Positions 62,178 through 64,000 of a stretch of 64,000 nucleotides of DNA are shown piece by piece. The first letter of the stretch is position 1. Every line of letters starts with the position of its first letter. The notes below the pieces were generated by a model. That model worked only from the letters and a program-made list of their open reading frames with translations, was not told the DNA's origin and did not search any database. A program made the translations under genes and the position numbers. The stretch comes from Streptomyces sp. A012304 (GTDB lineage: Bacteria; Actinomycetota; Actinomycetes; Streptomycetales; Streptomycetaceae). The stretch spans positions 51,933 to 115,932 of the forward strand of contig NZ_BQUN01000111.1 of NCBI RefSeq assembly GCF_026008495.1. Direction: 5' to 3'.

Positions 62178-62209
62178 GGGGCCCTGGTGCCGTACGGCAC
62201 CAGGGCCCC
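62178..62209. repeat. 32-base perfect palindrome
   Basis: Arms 62178-62193 and 62194-62209 are exact reverse complements without a spacer; as RNA a 14-bp stem with a four-base loop. It lies 26 bases upstream of the MerR-like start, so it can act as a terminator for incoming transcripts or as a leader structure. Confidence 0.75.
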
Positions 62210-62533
62210 GAAGGAAATTCAACACCATCTGTCGGCCCTACTGCTGTGCCGACCTTCTGTTTCCGCTACCCGGCCCGGCAGCGGGGGGAGCGGGGGATCG
62301 CAGCTGCGTGACCGGGGACCACCATCCATTCTGGGGTCTTGCGGTACCCGGACCGAGTGCTTCTGGGCCCGGGCGATCCTGATGGCGTCTGTTCCTCCGT
62401 TCCTCGGTACTGCTGTTGGCAGCTCCTCGACGTGCGAGCCGCCCAGTGCGGCTCTCAGTCCCGTCACCGTTCTGGGAACACTTTGGCTTCGAGGCTCGAG
62501 AGCCGCACTGATCTGCGAACTTCGTGTTCATCC

Positions 62534-62558
62534 ACCCGCCAGTTCGTGTCTGGCGGGT
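62534..62558. terminator. 9-bp hairpin, possible terminator
   Basis: Arms 62534-62542 and 62550-62558 are exact complements around seven bases, in a gene-free stretch. Direction and gene unclear. Confidence 0.4.
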
Positions 62559-62730
62559 CTCGTTCGACCGTGATGACGAGTTGAAGCCTAACCATGTCAG
62601 GAACGAATGTCTACTCCAGCAAAGACAGATTTCACCTTTCTGGTGGAGGAGGAAGCCTGCGGCCTGCGGCGATGGGGCTGTCTCCGCCCCGTTGCCCGGC
62701 CAGGGGTTTCCGAGCGGACGACGACACAGC

Positions 62731-62770
62731 GGTGGGGGCCCTGCCGACGCGCGTCGGCAGGGCCCCCACC
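62731..62770 (-). terminator. 40-base perfect palindrome after the SCO5918-like gene
   Basis: Two 20-base arms (62731-62750, 62751-62770) are exact complements. It lies 30 bases past the SCO5918-like stop on the reverse strand and is the likely bidirectional terminator of that operon. Confidence 0.75.
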
Positions 62771-62800
62771 GGGATCCTGAGGGCGGTTTCCCGCCCGTCC

Positions 62801-63115
62801 TCATACGTCCATGGGGCCGGCGCCGCCGAGCAGTGCCGACGCGGTCCGAAGCGGCGTGGGAACGCCCATGGGCGCGGTCTCGGGGCGGTCGTGGCAGGTG
62901 AATCCGAGGCGCGCCATGGCCCGTGTGACTTCGCCGGCGGTGAAGTCACGGCGGTCCTGTCGCGTGATGACCTGTCCCACCTGCTTGACGGGGTAGCGGC
63001 GGCGGCCGATGGTCACGGACTCACCCGTGACGATCTCGGGCCTGACGCCTTTCATCGAGGCCAGGACCCCGGTCTTGGTCAGGTCGAACGGGTACCGGGC
63101 GATGACGCAGCGCAT
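62801..63115 (-). CDS. SCO5918-like protein (copy 2)
   Basis: A 104-residue paralogue of the gene at 9441-9728, starting MRCVIARYPFDLTK and sharing SVTIGRRRYPVKQVGQVITRQDRRDF. ATG 63115 has GGGAGG five bases earlier; longer in-frame starts lack a ribosome site. It is followed by a 40-base terminator palindrome. Confidence 0.76.
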   Translation of the reverse strand: MRCVIARYPFDLTKTGVLASMKGVRPEIVTGESVTIGRRRYPVKQVGQVITRQDRRDFTAGEVTRAMARLGFTCHDRPETAPMGVPTPLRTASALLGGAGPMDV

Positions 63116-63176
63116 GATGCCTCCCAGGGGAGAAGTCGCGGGGGGAAGGAAACCGGGCTGTCCGGGGCGAGGCGGA

Positions 63177-63524
63177 TCAGTGGGAGAGGGCGAGGACGCC
63201 CGCAACTCGGCCGTACTCACCGACTCCGCCGGGGCGGGCGCCGGGCGAGGGCAGCGATCCGTCGAGCACCTCCCGCAGACGGATCCGGTCCGTGTACATG
63301 GGACTGTCGCGGAGAACGGCGAGCCGGACCAGAGTGATCAAGTCCGTGCTCCGGTCGTCCCCGTCGCACACGGTCAGGTACTCGACACGGGCGCCCGCCA
63401 TGACGGCCAGAGCCACCTCGACGGTCATGTCGTCACACACTCGAGGCCCGTGCGCTTCGATGTCGTCGACCACGGTCAGGGGGGCGGGGTCCGGCATGCG
63501 GTACTGCGTCTGGATTGACGTCAA
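63177..63524 (-). CDS. CBS-like small protein, TTG start
   Basis: A 115-residue protein from TTG 63524 with GGAGG six bases upstream; the long frame beginning further out has no ribosome site. The stretch MTVEVALAVMAGARVEYLTVCD resembles one CBS repeat. It lies between the helicase and SCO5918-like genes on the same strand, probably in one operon. The first module has no counterpart. Confidence 0.55.
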   Translation of the reverse strand: MTSIQTQYRMPDPAPLTVVDDIEAHGPRVCDDMTVEVALAVMAGARVEYLTVCDGDDRSTDLITLVRLAVLRDSPMYTDRIRLREVLDGSLPSPGARPGGVGEYGRVAGVLALSH

Positions 63525-63609
63525 GGGTGCCTCCTGCGGTAAGAGTTGACCGGTCTGCTGACCATTGCGGCCCCAGGGAGACCACGGTGGTCCGGGCACC
63601 GCGCCGGGC

Positions 63610-64000
63610 CTAGGCAGCCGATTCGTTGCCGGGCCGCAGCTGTGCCCTGCGGCGCGCCCCCGCGCCGACGGGCCGGCCCCGGCCGGTGCGGCCCCGGGAC
63701 GGCGAAGACGCGCGACGGGGGCGTTCCACGACCGGCGCGGTGATGACCACCGGGAGGCCGGAGGGCGCCTGGGCGCCGGTGATGCGGCTCAGTTCCGCCT
63801 CGCCCGAGCGGACCGGTGTGATGTGCGGGGTGATGCCGGCCGCGGCCATCAGCCGGGTCATCCCGCGGCGCTGGCCGGGGGTCACGAGGGTGACGACGCT
63901 GCCGGACTCGCCGGCGCGGGCCGTACGGCCGCCCCGGTGCAGGTAGTCCTTGTGGTCGGTGGGCGGATCCACATTGACGACCAGGTCGAGGCTGTCGACG
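63610..64000 (-). CDS. DEAD-box helicase (copy 2), partial at window edge
   Basis: The last 129 codons or so of a helicase paralogous to 9797-11335: LVVNVDPPTDHKDYLHRGG, motif VI GRTARAGE and a basic Arg/Gly-rich tail. Its 5' part lies beyond the window. Gene order (helicase, CBS-like, SCO5918-like) reads leftward. Confidence 0.88.
   Translation of the reverse strand, partial: VDSLDLVVNVDPPTDHKDYLHRGGRTARAGESGSVVTLVTPGQRRGMTRLMAAAGITPHITPVRSGEAELSRITGAQAPSGLPVVITAPVVERPRRASSPSRGRTGRGRPVGAGARRRAQLRPGNESAA

Larger units (their letters stand above)
62153..62800. other. Gap between MerR-like and SCO5918-like genes, no gene, three hairpins
   Basis: About 650 bases with no supported gene. Contains perfect palindromes at 62178-62209 and 62731-62770 and a hairpin at 62534-62558. 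No csp-like gene is found here, unlike the first module. Confidence 0.55.

Noticed and set aside
62330..62600. tRNA-like hairpins
   Set aside because: The stem at 62534-62558 is not part of a cloverleaf; no T-loop/anticodon arrangement was found.
1..64000. CRISPR array or prophage
   Set aside because: No regularly spaced repeats with unique spacers and no structural phage, integrase or portal genes were seen.

Overview
The window looks like a chromosomal segment of a Streptomyces or close relative. It has very high GC with strong third-position GC bias, many GTG and TTG starts behind GGAGG-type ribosome binding sites, a large SARP-type regulator, a DrrA-like ABC pair and Streptomyces-type hypothetical families. 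All functions are read from motifs and context; no searches were run. No rRNA, tRNA, CRISPR array or intact prophage was recognised.

Layout. 0.6-5.7 kb: a four-gene operon for a probable isonitrile natural product (PvcA/Dit1-type isonitrile synthase, TauD-like oxygenase, UbiA prenyltransferase, MMPL exporter). 5.9-9.4 kb: a membrane protein, a coupled leader peptide with an SDR/DUF2867-type protein, and two small reverse-strand genes. 9.4-12.4 kb: a cold-shock module (SCO5918-like protein, DEAD-box helicase, CspA, MerR-like regulator), repeated in paralogous and rearranged form at 61.8-64 kb. 12.7-22.3 kb: a small secreted protein, a drug-type ABC exporter, a 1060-residue SARP regulator, a secreted Ig-like protein, a divergent XRE-regulator/SDR pair and a DinB-fold enzyme.

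22.5-25.9 kb: VapC next to a fragment of its antitoxin, then a 2.9 kb unit bounded by perfect inverted repeats at CTAG. The unit carries an ECF42-like sigma factor, its DGPF partner and a broken IS5-type transposase. 26-30.9 kb: a TetR-centred detoxification island (Fe-S protein, TetR, MFS exporter, alpha/beta hydrolase) with near-identical operators at all four promoters. The island abuts a kdp potassium locus whose kdpD sensor gene is cut to about 57 codons (30.9-36.6 kb).

36.9-46.6 kb: a membrane-microdomain block made of NfeD plus an SPFH protein, then a YqiJ-like protein, a flotillin and a 1641-residue AAA+ ATPase. 46.7-50 kb: two TetR-controlled single genes and two decayed genes. 50-58.7 kb: a second cation-homeostasis block (TrkA-like protein, CBS protein, CPA1 antiporter, PucR regulator, NhaA, KtrB, KtrA). 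The two antiporter genes share an unusual 49-nt leader element. 58.8-61.7 kb: a hypothetical protein, about 0.9 kb without a supported gene, and a PAP2-family membrane enzyme.

The observations most worth following are the isonitrile-prenyltransferase operon, the shared antiporter leader, the flotillin-ATPase block, the sigma-factor-bearing mobile unit, the TetR regulon and the kdpD truncation.
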